Of a stretch of 64,000 bases of DNA, positions 19,160-28,308 are shown piece by piece. The stretch comes from Nostoc sp. FACHB-110 (GTDB taxonomy: Bacteria; Cyanobacteriota; Cyanobacteriia; Cyanobacteriales; Nostocaceae): NCBI RefSeq assembly GCF_014697425.1, contig NZ_JACJRU010000001.1:186001-250000 (forward strand), given 5' to 3'. The translations under genes were made by a program, and so were the position numbers. The first letter of the stretch is position 1, and each line of letters opens with the position of its first letter. The notes under the pieces were generated by a model. That model was not told where the DNA came from, ran no database searches, and saw only the letters and a program-made list of their open reading frames with translations.

Positions 19160-20989
19160 TTAAAAGTTTGCCAGCCCACTGTTTTGTTCATAGGGCCGTT
19201 GATTGCCAATCCAGTTAAATCGCAGCTTTACGTTACCAAGCTGGATTGTATCTTCATCGTATAGTTGAACTTTAGTGAACTTTTCATTATTGACAAAATT
19301 ATTACCTTGTAAACTCCGTAGATATACATATTTTTTACCAACTTGCCAATCGATAAATAATTCAGCATCACAATTTGTAAGTGCGATCGCTGAAACTATT
19401 TCACTCAAATTGATTTTTTGCTTGTGCTGATGGGTAAGACTGATGTATTGTTCTTCTGGTGATATTGGTGCTGGTTCTAGTAGTTCTAATTCCCCTTCTA
19501 AATGGTTGCGTGTGCGAATATCTTGAGCTAATTCCCACGGGGTTTTACGTTGAATTAAGCAAAATATCGTTAAGGTAATTAATAAAATCAGCAATACTAA
19601 TACTGACCAAATAAAGATTTTCCGCCCCAGTGGCATCAAGATTTGGAGTTGCACTTTGGCATTCAGAGATTTAGCTAAAGACTGATCAGGAGTAATAACT
19701 ACATTAAAAGTACGTTTCCCGTCAAAACTGCTATTAGCAACCGCAAACTGTAGAGGAATTTTAGTTTCTCCAACTCTTAAAGATACGCCTGCTAATGGTT
19801 GTTTTAAAGTGACATCTTGAGGATTGCCTTGCAGTTGTAAATTAGCTGTGCCTGATATATTACTGCGAATGACTAAAATTTGTGTTTGACTAGTTTTACC
19901 TGCTTCTATAGAACCGAAATCTAAATTGTTTGTTAGCAGTGATAATTGCGGCTTAATAGTGATAGGTAGATCAATTATTTGCGGTGCAACCGCTTTATCT
20001 GTTGCTGATACTATCAGGCCCAAATTGCTAGTACCACCTAGCACTTTAGCAGGAATTTGTAATTTGACAGAAATGGTTGTTAATTTATTAGCTTTTAGGT
20101 TAATTGCGCTATTAGGTGCAACTAAGCGGATGCCGCTTTGCTTATTGTCTTGTAGCTTTAAATTTACCTTGGTATCGACATTACTAATACTATTAATTTT
20201 TAATGCTTCTGTTGTTGTTCCTGGTAATATTGGCTGCAAATTAGCAGTAGATACATCAACATCAAGCTGCGGTTTAATCAGTATTGGTCGAATACTTTGA
20301 GCTAATTGATTAAGTTTTACACCACCAGGATCTCGCAATACCTGTCCTTTACCACATAATGCTGGACTGTTAGCAAAATCATTTAGTTGCTTTTCGTGTT
20401 CTTTCAGGCCTAAAGATACGAAAAATACATAAGGTTTACATTGTTGTTGACGCAAAAGCTGGGTACTTTGAGGAATCGGTACAGGGTTAGGAATACCTTG
20501 CACATCTTCCAAACCATCTGTCAAAAAGACTACACTGACAGTGCGATCGCCTGCATTAGTACGTTGGTTTAATTCAGCAGAAGTTTGCAGTGCTTGTTGT
20601 ACAGCTTTACCTGTGTGGGTACGCACACCGTCAGCTGTAAAAGTATTAATTATCTGCTTAAGTTTGCCGCGATCGGGATTACTACTAATTCTGATTTCTT
20701 GAGCTTTTAAGCTGACATCCCGGTCAAAAGTATAGATAGTAATGGTATCGCCTAATCTAGCAGTGTTAACAAATTCAGTAATAGATTTTTTTACTTGCTC
20801 AAAAATATTTTTTGTTCCACCTGCACCTCGCATAGATGCAGAAGTATCTACTACTAAAATCCAATCAATTCCACCTTGGGGAGTCTGAGCTAATGCACTA
20901 CCAAAGTGAGTAATTAACATAATAGCTAAAACAAAAATACTTTGTAATGAGCTAACTTCCAACAAATAATTAAGATGTTTTAACCTCAT
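19160..20989 (-). CDS. secreted-domain vWA protein with TM helix and FHA-like tail
   Basis: A signal peptide (about 1-35, ending GSALAQ) leads to a von Willebrand A domain with a complete MIDAS start, DTSAS at 48-52, and a later FLTDGLED. Beta-rich, CARDB-like repeats (about 240-450) follow, then one membrane helix (about 458-480) and a cytoplasmic tail (about 500-609). The tail ends with YDEDTIQLGNVKLRFNW, the look of an FHA domain's last strands. The predicted topology puts the metal-binding vWA outside and the FHA-like tail inside, next to the tubulin-like product of the following gene. It is the first gene of the three-gene unit. An alternative view is a BatA/BatB-like complex component. 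Confidence 0.82.
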   Translation of the reverse strand: MRLKHLNYLLEVSSLQSIFVLAIMLITHFGSALAQTPQGGIDWILVVDTSASMRGAGGTKNIFEQVKKSITEFVNTARLGDTITIYTFDRDVSLKAQEIRISSNPDRGKLKQIINTFTADGVRTHTGKAVQQALQTSAELNQRTNAGDRTVSVVFLTDGLEDVQGIPNPVPIPQSTQLLRQQQCKPYVFFVSLGLKEHEKQLNDFANSPALCGKGQVLRDPGGVKLNQLAQSIRPILIKPQLDVDVSTANLQPILPGTTTEALKINSISNVDTKVNLKLQDNKQSGIRLVAPNSAINLKANKLTTISVKLQIPAKVLGGTSNLGLIVSATDKAVAPQIIDLPITIKPQLSLLTNNLDFGSIEAGKTSQTQILVIRSNISGTANLQLQGNPQDVTLKQPLAGVSLRVGETKIPLQFAVANSSFDGKRTFNVVITPDQSLAKSLNAKVQLQILMPLGRKIFIWSVLVLLILLITLTIFCLIQRKTPWELAQDIRTRNHLEGELELLEPAPISPEEQYISLTHQHKQKINLSEIVSAIALTNCDAELFIDWQVGKKYVYLRSLQGNNFVNNEKFTKVQLYDEDTIQLGNVKLRFNWIGNQRPYEQNSGLANF

Positions 20990-21051
20990 TAATCGAAGTC
21001 TCCAGCCATATAGATTATGACTCCTAATGCTTTGACATAAATATCTTTCTA

Positions 21052-21291
21052 TTAGTACTTAGACAAAAGGTTTTCTCCGGCTTCGCCTAATTTTTCTATT
21101 AAGACTTCAATTTGCTTTACTGCAAGTTTTGAAGGATTAGTATGCCCATTTTCCCAACGATTTACTGTTGGAAAAGTCACACCAAGAATTATGGCAAATT
21201 CTTCTTGAGTCAAGCCCATTAACTGCCTGATTTCTTGGATAAGCTGACCAATTTTTGGTTGGTTAATGATTATTCTTTTTTGAATTGACAT
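21052..21291 (-). CDS. Xre-family helix-turn-helix regulator
   Basis: The 79-residue protein is essentially one HTH domain: IGQLIQEIRQLMGLTQEEFAIILGV followed by the recognition helix region FPTVNRWENGHTNPS. Such small proteins bind operator DNA as dimers. It lies 62 bp upstream of the vWA-tubulin operon in the same direction, so it may be co-transcribed with it or control it. A palindrome (TGATATATCA) 38 bp before its start is a candidate autoregulatory site. No partner toxin is visible next to it. Confidence 0.88.
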   Translation of the reverse strand: MSIQKRIIINQPKIGQLIQEIRQLMGLTQEEFAIILGVTFPTVNRWENGHTNPSKLAVKQIEVLIEKLGEAGENLLSKY

Positions 21292-21677
21292 TCAACTTTC
21301 CATCATATTAGGGCGATGGATATAACAAGTGATATATCAAGCTATATATTAACTGCTTCTTTAGTCAATGTCACGTCTTTTATAATACTCAGTATTTATC
21401 CTGACAAGACATCTAGGTTATATATTTTTAGACCGCAAAATATATCGAAGTAGCGCACATACTGATAGTATTTTTGACAAAAGATTGAAGAAATATTAAC
21501 GGTTATTCCGCAAAATTAACAATCAGTAGGTTAAGTTATCGATTAGGCGATCGCAACCCCATTTCATTTTATCTTTCTCAACATTAAACATACTCCTGGG
21601 TAAACTAAGCACAACAATTTGTATCCATACATCATCAGGTTCCAGCTGATGTCCAGTAACTCAGAGGGGAAAAGAAA
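21292..21677. other. 386-bp divergent intergenic region
   Basis: This separates the minus-strand Xre gene from the plus-strand vWA gene and must hold both promoters. It is AT-rich, with the palindrome at 21330-21339 near the Xre end and GAGGGGAAAAG as a strong ribosome-binding site just before 21678. I see no gene or RNA in it. Confidence 0.6.
21330..21339. promoter_or_regulatory. candidate Xre operator palindrome
   Basis: TGATATATCA is a perfect 10-bp palindrome lying 38 bp before the Xre start codon. Position makes it a plausible operator, but short AT-rich palindromes arise by chance. Confidence 0.25.
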
Positions 21678-23522
21678 ATGGTAAAGACAAGTTATGAATT
21701 TGAGCAACCCATACTACCTGCGGGATTTTCATCAAGGGCTAATGTTTTGCTGCGTTTTCGCGCTGATGTACCTGAATCTCCCCGACGCAGCCTTAACCTT
21801 TCTCTAGTAATTGACCGTTCGGGTTCGATGGCTGGCGCACCTTTACACCATGCGCTGCAAGCTGCTGAATCTGTTGTAGATCAACTTGAGCCAAAAGATA
21901 CTCTCTCGGTAGTTGTTTATGATGATGTGGTAGATACTGTTGTTTCACCTCAGCCTGTTACCGATAAATCTGCGCTGAAAAAATCTATACGCCGAGTCAG
22001 GGCGGGTGGTATTACCAATTTATCGGGAGGCTGGCTTAAAGGGTGTGAATATGTCAAAAACCAGCTTGATACGCAAAAAATTAACCGTGTGCTATTGCTA
22101 ACCGATGGTCACGCCAACATGGGTATTCAAGACCCAAAAATACTCACCGCAACATCAGCACAAAAAGCCGAGGAAGGAATCACCACAACTACTTTAGGTT
22201 TTGCCCAAGGCTTCAATGAAGATTTGCTCATTGGTATGGCGAGGGCGGCTAGTGGTAACTTCTACTTTATTCAAAGTGTTGATGAAGCGGCTGAAGTGTT
22301 CAGCATTGAACTAGATAGCCTCAAAGCCGTAGTCGGTCAGAACCTCAAAGTAACACTGGAATTAGCTGATGGTGTGACACTGGTTGACACTTTGAGTGTG
22401 GCTAAAGTTAGTCAAAATCAAGCTGGTCAAACTGTAATTACTTTGGGAGAACTTTACGAGAGCGAGGATAAGCTACTGGGTTTGAGTTTAATGATATCCT
22501 CGGTTCAAGTAGGCGAATTACCTGTGATGAAACTGCATTACAGTGCAGATGTTATCCAAAATGACATCATTCAAAACGTTTCAGGTACAACAGATGTCAT
22601 CGCCAAATTCGGCACAGTTGAAGAAGCAGCGCAAGCTTCTTCTAGTCATATCATCCTTGACCTCAGCCGCCTGAAGATTGCAAAAGCTAAAGAAACAGCC
22701 CTCGAACTTGCAGAACAAGGACAGCATCAAGAAGCGGAAAAAATATTGCGTGATTTAGTACAATCTCTGCGAGACCAAGGCTTAAACGAGAATTTTGAAA
22801 TTGCTGAGGAAATCGATCAGCTGGAGTATTTTGCAGGTAGAATTGCTCAAAAAGCCCTAGGAAATGCCGGGCGCAAAGAACTACGCGACCAAAGTTTCCA
22901 AACGATGACACGTAACCGCAGTGACCTAGCTGGTCGTGGTGTGACGGCTGGCGATGAAGTCTACGCGATGTCGGTTGTGAATGAAATTGGTTCAGGTGTG
23001 GAACTAACCTGTGTTCGGGAAGGCGGTAAGCTGCGGGTTAAAGTCGTATCTGATGGTTACGATGCTAATAAAAACGTGCAATTCCCTCGCGCTATTCGTG
23101 CTGAAGGTGCGCGATATGTAGTGGAAAACGTGGAACTTTCTAGTGATGGCAGTTTTTATCGTGTAGTTGGCACAATCAACCGTTTTGCGAAACCAGGCGA
23201 AGCAGACATTTTCTTTGCGCCCAGACAATCAAGGTCTAGTAGTTCTTCAGGTAAAGCATCAAAAGCCCCAGCCACTGCCGCCGACCTGGTGACTACTGAC
23301 ACTATAGATAATGGTGTTTTAGTTCAATGTGTTAAAGATGGCAGTAAACTACGCGCTAGGGTAGTTTCCGACGGATATGAACCAGATTGGAATATGCGTT
23401 TTCCCCGTTCTATCCGCGAGGAAGGAATGTTGTATGTAGTTGATGAAATTAAGACAGCACCCGATGGCAAGTCTTATATTGCTTGTGGTGATATTAAGCG
23501 GTTTGTGCAAAGTACTAATTGA
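21678..23522 (+). CDS. cytosolic vWA-domain protein
   Basis: The 614-residue protein has a vWA domain near its N-terminus with the MIDAS triad start DRSGSM (46-51), a later threonine in the GGITNLSGG region, and LLTDGHANMG. There is no signal peptide, so it should be cytosolic. After the vWA comes a beta-rich region (about 215-310), a helical TPR-like stretch with AEQGQHQEAEKILRDL, and two related C-terminal repeats, each with SDGY(D/E) and FPR(A/S)IR(A/E)EG (about 435-520 and 540-614). These duplicated C-terminal domains are distinctive and I cannot name them. GAGGGG precedes the ATG. Its function is unknown. Confidence 0.82.
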   Translation: MVKTSYEFEQPILPAGFSSRANVLLRFRADVPESPRRSLNLSLVIDRSGSMAGAPLHHALQAAESVVDQLEPKDTLSVVVYDDVVDTVVSPQPVTDKSALKKSIRRVRAGGITNLSGGWLKGCEYVKNQLDTQKINRVLLLTDGHANMGIQDPKILTATSAQKAEEGITTTTLGFAQGFNEDLLIGMARAASGNFYFIQSVDEAAEVFSIELDSLKAVVGQNLKVTLELADGVTLVDTLSVAKVSQNQAGQTVITLGELYESEDKLLGLSLMISSVQVGELPVMKLHYSADVIQNDIIQNVSGTTDVIAKFGTVEEAAQASSSHIILDLSRLKIAKAKETALELAEQGQHQEAEKILRDLVQSLRDQGLNENFEIAEEIDQLEYFAGRIAQKALGNAGRKELRDQSFQTMTRNRSDLAGRGVTAGDEVYAMSVVNEIGSGVELTCVREGGKLRVKVVSDGYDANKNVQFPRAIRAEGARYVVENVELSSDGSFYRVVGTINRFAKPGEADIFFAPRQSRSSSSSGKASKAPATAADLVTTDTIDNGVLVQCVKDGSKLRARVVSDGYEPDWNMRFPRSIREEGMLYVVDEIKTAPDGKSYIACGDIKRFVQSTN

Positions 23523-23558
23523 AGGGTTTAGGGGTGTAAGGGGGTAATACCAATTCAT

Positions 23559-23648
23559 TAGACCTCTTGCATAAATATTTTTTGTCTCGCGCAAAGGCGC
23601 AAAGACGCAAAGAAAAGCTCGCCAATAGCGAATTTTGCAAGAAGTCTA
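23559..23648. mobile_element. MITE-like element with TAGAC.TCTTGCA ends
   Basis: TAGACCTCTTGCA (23559-23571) and TGCAAGAAGTCTA (23636-23648) form 13-bp terminal inverted repeats with one mismatch around a 64-bp interior. The interior contains the GCGCAAAGGCGCAAAGACGC repeat seen elsewhere in the window. There is no coding capacity. Confidence 0.55.
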
Positions 23649-23679
23649 TTCTTTCCTCTATACCCTTTAGCTATTGATA

Positions 23680-24378
23680 TCACGCTTCAATTAGTGGTTG
23701 ATAATCATCGGGGTTATCAAAGCCAGCAACCCAGGCGGCTGCTTGATGGCAAGTCCGCATATAGGGAGGAACGCGCAATACGTGAATGTGTGCTGTGGAT
23801 GGACAGGTGACTTTTAAGACCATTAGGGGTTCGTCATCTTCAAAGGGAATATAGACAAGTTGACGATCGCCACCTATATCTGTATCACGATCGCGGATTA
23901 ATCCTCCCACTTGCTGCAAAAATGTTTCATATCCGAGGCGTTCAATTAGCACTCGCCGCAATTCAACGTTATTTATCTTGAGAATATCTTGCCCGGTGAT
24001 GGAGTCGGATTCAAAGGCAATGGAATCGTTTACCTCTACACCCCGCCAACGTAAAACGAAACCATGTCCTTTTCCTAAACCTGTAATCCCACTTCCCGCT
24101 AACTCAATCCACCGTGTAACATGAAGACCTTCAGGAAGGGTGGTTAAATTAACGCAATCACTAATATCTAAACTTTCACAAGTCAGATTTTCTGGTAAGT
24201 TGACTAGTTCTGTCGCACCACTTAAATCTAGATGTCCCAAAACGCGTATCCCATCCCAGGCGCGATGTTCTAGGATGAGTTTTCGTCCCATTTGTGCTGA
24301 TACAGGTTCGTGGCTTATGTTGGGCGGTTGCTTAACTCGTTTTTTGGGTACACGCCCACCAGACATCATGTGCAGCAT
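23680..24378 (-). CDS. leucine-rich-like protein with DUF6745-type C-terminus
   Basis: The roughly 232-residue protein has a basic N-terminus and a short leucine-rich-like stretch (about 45-105: GHLDLSGATELVNLP, SLDISDCVNLTTLP, WIELAGSGI). Its C-terminal region ends VLKVTCPSTAHIHVLRVPP followed by TCHQAAAWVAGF, the kind of ending I associate with DUF6745. The biochemical function is unknown. The ATG at 24378 overlaps the TGA of the gene upstream (TGATG), so translation is probably coupled. Another ATG lies at 24369. Confidence 0.65.
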   Translation of the reverse strand: MLHMMSGGRVPKKRVKQPPNISHEPVSAQMGRKLILEHRAWDGIRVLGHLDLSGATELVNLPENLTCESLDISDCVNLTTLPEGLHVTRWIELAGSGITGLGKGHGFVLRWRGVEVNDSIAFESDSITGQDILKINNVELRRVLIERLGYETFLQQVGGLIRDRDTDIGGDRQLVYIPFEDDEPLMVLKVTCPSTAHIHVLRVPPYMRTCHQAAAWVAGFDNPDDYQPLIEA

Positions 24379-24716
24379 CAATCTTCTACCTCTACATAAG
24401 CATCAGGACGATATTCTCGTTGTCTCCACACGCGGTAAAGTCCTGGAGGTAGTTCAATTGCCCGATGTTCTTCGTGAATTAAGGTAGCACCTGCTTGTTT
24501 TACTTCTAAAAACAAATCGCTACCATACACCCACAACTGAACGCGGTCAGATTCTTGTATGCGATGGCTGTGTCCTGTAACTTCACCGTGCGCTAGGGTT
24601 GTACCTACGCGTTTTTGCGCCGTATTGGGTATGCGGTTAATCCGCCGCAGCAAAACGTCACCGTGTCGATAAAGCGCGTTGGCTTGATTAATCGAGGATT
24701 TGCCGTTACTCAACAT
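24378..24716 (-). CDS. small conserved hypothetical protein, coupled to the next gene
   Basis: The 112-residue protein reads ALYRHGDVLLRRI, TLAHGEVTGHSHRI and LPPGLYRVWRQREY. The two His-containing motifs suggest a small beta-barrel, possibly cupin-like, but I do not recognise a named function. There is no membrane segment or signal peptide. Its stop codon overlaps the start of the DUF6745-like gene, which implies that the two products act together. Confidence 0.65.
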   Translation of the reverse strand: MLSNGKSSINQANALYRHGDVLLRRINRIPNTAQKRVGTTLAHGEVTGHSHRIQESDRVQLWVYGSDLFLEVKQAGATLIHEEHRAIELPPGLYRVWRQREYRPDAYVEVED

Positions 24717-24724
24717 ACAGTATT

Positions 24725-25072
24725 TCAGTTTTGAAATGCGTATTTATTGTAGTACATATTTACTAAATTAAGTATATTTTTGGTAATAAATTTACAATTT
24801 CTGTTTAACAAATATCTGGCTTCTTGTGGTGCTTGGCTTTCCTCTACAGTAGTCAGTACCATCAATGCTACCCAAATTGGTAAGGAGCGAATATCCCCTA
24901 ATTCATCCAAATACACTCGATGCACTTGTTCGCCGTTCAATAATGAGCGATGAGGATGAATATCACACTGTTCAATACTAGTATTAGCAAGCTGCGCCCC
25001 ATATATTACCAATTTATAGGATATAAGGCTAAATAAACAAGCATAAAACCACAGATAAATACCGAAATTCAC
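24725..25072 (-). pseudogene. probable gene remnant headed by a dispersed repeat
   Basis: Of the 115 codons, the central part (about 25-92: YGAQLANTS, HRVYLDELGDIRSLPIWVALMVL, LLNRN) looks like real protein. The first residues (FGIYLWFYACLF) are encoded by a repeat containing AACCACAGAT, whose complement ATCTGTGGTT lies at 25099-25108. No ATG precedes the conserved part in frame outside the repeat, so the original start seems lost. The product cannot be named. Confidence 0.45.
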
Positions 25073-25123
25073 ACTGTATCAGTGTTTATCTCTTGTTCAT
25101 CTGTGGTTTGGATGAATTTTGCC

Positions 25124-25154
25124 TTCAATTCCAATAGAAATTATTGGAATTGAA
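25124..25154 (-). terminator. hairpin after the peroxiredoxin gene
   Basis: TTCAATTCCAATA and TATTGGAATTGAA pair perfectly (13 bp) over a 5-base loop. On the minus strand it begins 13 bp after the peroxiredoxin stop codon. It lacks a T tract, so it may stabilise the transcript end rather than terminate. Confidence 0.5.
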
Positions 25155-25166
25155 AGCTAGAAAATT

Positions 25167-25778
25167 CTAGACAGAAGCGAAGTAAACTTTAGACTTCACA
25201 GGGTCAGGAGTCATGGTTTTATCGCCTGGTTGCCAACCTGCGGGGCAAACTTCATCAGGATGTGATTGGACATACTGAATAGCTTGTAGTGTCCGTAGGG
25301 TTTCATCAACGCTACGACCAAATGCTAGGTTGTTAATAGTAGCGTGTTGGATGATACCATCTTTGTCAATCAAGAATAGTCCACGCAAAGCAACACCAGC
25401 TGCTGGGTCAAGGACGTTGTACGCTGCGCTAATTTCTTTCTTGATGTCGGAAACTAGGGGATAATTGAGGTCGCCTACGCCACCAGATTTGCGATCGGTT
25501 TGAATCCAAGCTAGGTGGGAGAACTCACTATCAACGGAAACACCGAGAACTTCAGTGTTAAGTTTCTTGAATTCTTCGTAGCGATCGCTAAATGCTGTGA
25601 TCTCAGTAGGACAAACAAAGGTAAAGTCTAGGGGGTAGAAAAATAAGACAACATACTTACCACGATAGTCGGACAGTTTGATTGTCTTGAATTCCTGATC
25701 TACTACAGCAGTTGCTGTAAAGTCAGGAGCTTGTTGACCAACGCGCAGGCTTCCTTCTGTTCCGTAAGTGAGGGACAT
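25167..25778 (-). CDS. typical 2-Cys peroxiredoxin
   Basis: The 203-residue enzyme reduces peroxides using thiols, in most cyanobacteria with thioredoxin. The peroxidatic cysteine is Cys56 in DFTFVCPTE and the resolving cysteine is Cys178 in DEVCPAGW, the arrangement of typical 2-Cys enzymes (Prx1/AhpC type). [14 protein letters not shown] is the GGxG segment that makes these enzymes sensitive to overoxidation. The C-terminal tail is complete. It is transcribed alone and followed by a perfect hairpin. Length and motifs leave little doubt. Confidence 0.96.
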   Translation of the reverse strand: MSLTYGTEGSLRVGQQAPDFTATAVVDQEFKTIKLSDYRGKYVVLFFYPLDFTFVCPTEITAFSDRYEEFKKLNTEVLGVSVDSEFSHLAWIQTDRKSGGVGDLNYPLVSDIKKEISAAYNVLDPAAGVALRGLFLIDKDGIIQHATINNLAFGRSVDETLRTLQAIQYVQSHPDEVCPAGWQPGDKTMTPDPVKSKVYFASV

Positions 25779-25998
25779 TAACTTTATTCTCCTTCAACTT
25801 ATATATGTTTTACTAGCGTGAGTATTCGGGTCAGGTAAAACTCACCCTTCCACTCTGTCTCACCTTTCAGGTACTCTTGTCTACGACACGCTTTGCGAAC
25901 GAGAACCCCTTTGGGGAACACAGTCCCCTAGGGCTGATTCACAGTTTAATTACGATCTGTTACGACTATATCATAGTCATAACGATTTTGAGTAGCAA

Positions 25999-28071
25999 AT
26001 GACCAATTTAGATACAAGAGAATGGTTACTCACTAATGGCTTAGGCAGTTTTGCCAGTGGTACAGTTTCTGATGTGCGGACACGGACTTATCACGGTTGG
26101 TTATTTGCCGCCACAAATCCACCTTCCGGGCGGACACTTTTGCTATCGCATATAGAAGCAAGCTTAGAAGTATCTGGTAGGGTTGTGGCACTGGGGACAA
26201 ATATCTGGGGTAGTGGTCAGATCGAGCCTACTGGCTACAAATTGCTGCACTCATTTGAGATTAACCCAGTTCCCAAATGGATTTGGAGTGAAGATAGTTG
26301 GCAGTTAAGCAGACAGTTGGTCATGCCTTATGGTTGGGAAGGTAATCGAAAAGATCACCCAACTTCTTCTTCTCTATCCCATCGGATTTTGATTCACTAT
26401 CGTTATGATGGTTTAAATACAGCAATTTTAAGACTGCGGCTATTAATTGGCGATCGCGACTTTCACCATCAGCAAACTGCTGGGCCTGGGTTACAGTTCT
26501 CTCAATTACTAGGAACTCAGCAAGTCTGTTTGCAAGCAATTTCTGATGGTGGTTTTGGTAAGCCTTGGCACTTGCGCTGGACACAGGGCAAATATCAAGC
26601 AGATGCAGTGTGGTATTGGAATTACGGCTTACCAGAAGAAATGCGTCGGGGATTAGGCGATCGTGAAGACCTCTATAGTCCTGGTTATTTAAGCGTTACA
26701 CTCCAACCAGGAGATACCGTAACTTTAGAAGCACGGCTAGGCTTTCCCGATCCCCAGCATAGCCTTCTAGCCCCAGAAACCTTTGCCGAAGCCTTAGAAG
26801 CTGAACAAGAAAGGCTCTGTCAGATTTTTGGATGTAGTCCAAAAGAAAATGGCGACCAGCAGCTGGGAACTCCAAATTGGCCAAAGACAAAATTACCCAC
26901 CCATACCCAATCTGTCATTTGGCATCGCCTCCTGAAAGCCAGTGATCAATTTATTGTTTATCGAGCTTCAATCAATGGGCCTACCGTCATTGCAGGTTAT
27001 CACTGGTTTAATGATTGGGGACGGGATACTTTAATTGCGTTGCCTGGTTTAGCATTAGTGACGCGACGCTTTGAACTCGCAAAAGGTTTATTAGAAACTT
27101 TTGGCCGTTACTGTCGCTATGGTTTAATTCCTAATGCCTTCCCCGATGCCGATAATGAACCTTTTTATAACAGCATTGATGCTGCCCTGTGGTGGATTGA
27201 AACATTAGGGCTTTACTTAGAAGCCACTCAAGACTGGGAGTTTTTAGCAGAGCAATTTCCTGTAGTCCAACAAATCCATAAAGCTTTTATTGGTGGTACG
27301 CGTTATAACATTCATGTAGATGCAACTGATGGCTTAGTGGGTTGGTATGCGCGCGGTGTAGCTTTAACCTGGATGGATGCAGTTGTGAATGGGCAACCTG
27401 TCACTCCTCGTCACGGCAAACCAGTAGAAATTAATGCCCTGTGGTACTCCACACTTTGTTGGATGAGCCAATGGGCAGAAAGGTTAAGTTATCTGCAAGT
27501 AGGAGATGCAGCGCGCTTCAGCAAACAGGCACAGCGTTATGCTCAACAAGCAAAGCAAGTCAAACTCTCACTCCAAAAATTTTGGAATCAGGATTTAGGA
27601 TATTTTTACGACACAATTGAACCGGACGATCGCCGCAATTCCCAAATCCGCCCTAATGCTGTCATCGCCCTATCTTTGCAGCATTGTGGATTTACCCAAG
27701 AGCAAGGTCGTCAGGTAATAGACTTAGCCACCTATCGCTTGCTAACTCCCTATGGGTTACGTAGTCTGGATGCCGTCGATCCAGAATACATTGGCAAGTA
27801 TACAGGCAATCCTCAAGAACGCGATCGCGCCTATCACCAAGGCACAGTTTGGAGTTGGTTGATTGGGCCATTTGTACGTGCTTGGCAACGTTTTTATCCC
27901 CAACAACCCCTACCCTTTGATTGGCAACCACTATTAGACCATTTTGTCTCTGATGCTTGTGTTTACTCTATCTCCGAGATTTTTGATGGCGACCCACCCC
28001 ACACACCAAAAGGTGCGATCGCTCAAGCTTGGTCTGTAGCTGAGGTGATTCGTCATATCCATGATTGCTAA
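25999..28071 (+). CDS. amylo-alpha-1,6-glucosidase (glycogen debranching type)
   Basis: The 690-residue protein has the two-domain layout of bacterial debranching-enzyme relatives. An N-terminal beta-sandwich opens with WLLTNGLGSFASGTVSDVRTR, and a C-terminal (alpha/alpha)6 barrel contains AGYHWFNDWGRDTLIALPGL and the acidic LRSLDAVDPEYIGKY region. The barrel Asp/Glu residues are the likely acid/base pair. It is expected to hydrolyse alpha-1,6 branches in glycogen or related oligosaccharides in the cytosol. The gene is not in a visible glg operon. ATG 25999 gives the typical N-terminus; no signal peptide is present. Confidence 0.9.
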   Translation: MTNLDTREWLLTNGLGSFASGTVSDVRTRTYHGWLFAATNPPSGRTLLLSHIEASLEVSGRVVALGTNIWGSGQIEPTGYKLLHSFEINPVPKWIWSEDSWQLSRQLVMPYGWEGNRKDHPTSSSLSHRILIHYRYDGLNTAILRLRLLIGDRDFHHQQTAGPGLQFSQLLGTQQVCLQAISDGGFGKPWHLRWTQGKYQADAVWYWNYGLPEEMRRGLGDREDLYSPGYLSVTLQPGDTVTLEARLGFPDPQHSLLAPETFAEALEAEQERLCQIFGCSPKENGDQQLGTPNWPKTKLPTHTQSVIWHRLLKASDQFIVYRASINGPTVIAGYHWFNDWGRDTLIALPGLALVTRRFELAKGLLETFGRYCRYGLIPNAFPDADNEPFYNSIDAALWWIETLGLYLEATQDWEFLAEQFPVVQQIHKAFIGGTRYNIHVDATDGLVGWYARGVALTWMDAVVNGQPVTPRHGKPVEINALWYSTLCWMSQWAERLSYLQVGDAARFSKQAQRYAQQAKQVKLSLQKFWNQDLGYFYDTIEPDDRRNSQIRPNAVIALSLQHCGFTQEQGRQVIDLATYRLLTPYGLRSLDAVDPEYIGKYTGNPQERDRAYHQGTVWSWLIGPFVRAWQRFYPQQPLPFDWQPLLDHFVSDACVYSISEIFDGDPPHTPKGAIAQAWSVAEVIRHIHDC

Positions 28072-28308
28072 TTGCTCATACTATTTAATAGGGTTGGGGG
28101 AACCGGGAGCAGAATAGTTTTAAGTAGAAACAAGTAACTATGAAAACTTTTCAAGTTATCTATTTTACTGTTGCCTATTCCTTGTTCTTTTTGGCTGCGG
28201 GGTGAGTAACTTGGGCTAGGAGGTGAAATATAGGATTTAGCTGCAACTTGCTACCTTAGAAATATTACCAAAATACGATTTGATGCTGTCAGCCTAGTTT
28301 TCATTGGT

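Noticed and set aside
25779-25998. tRNA or small RNA before the glucosidase gene
   Set aside because: No cloverleaf or TTCRA-type loop; the stretch is a mix of short repeats seen in Nostoc genomes.
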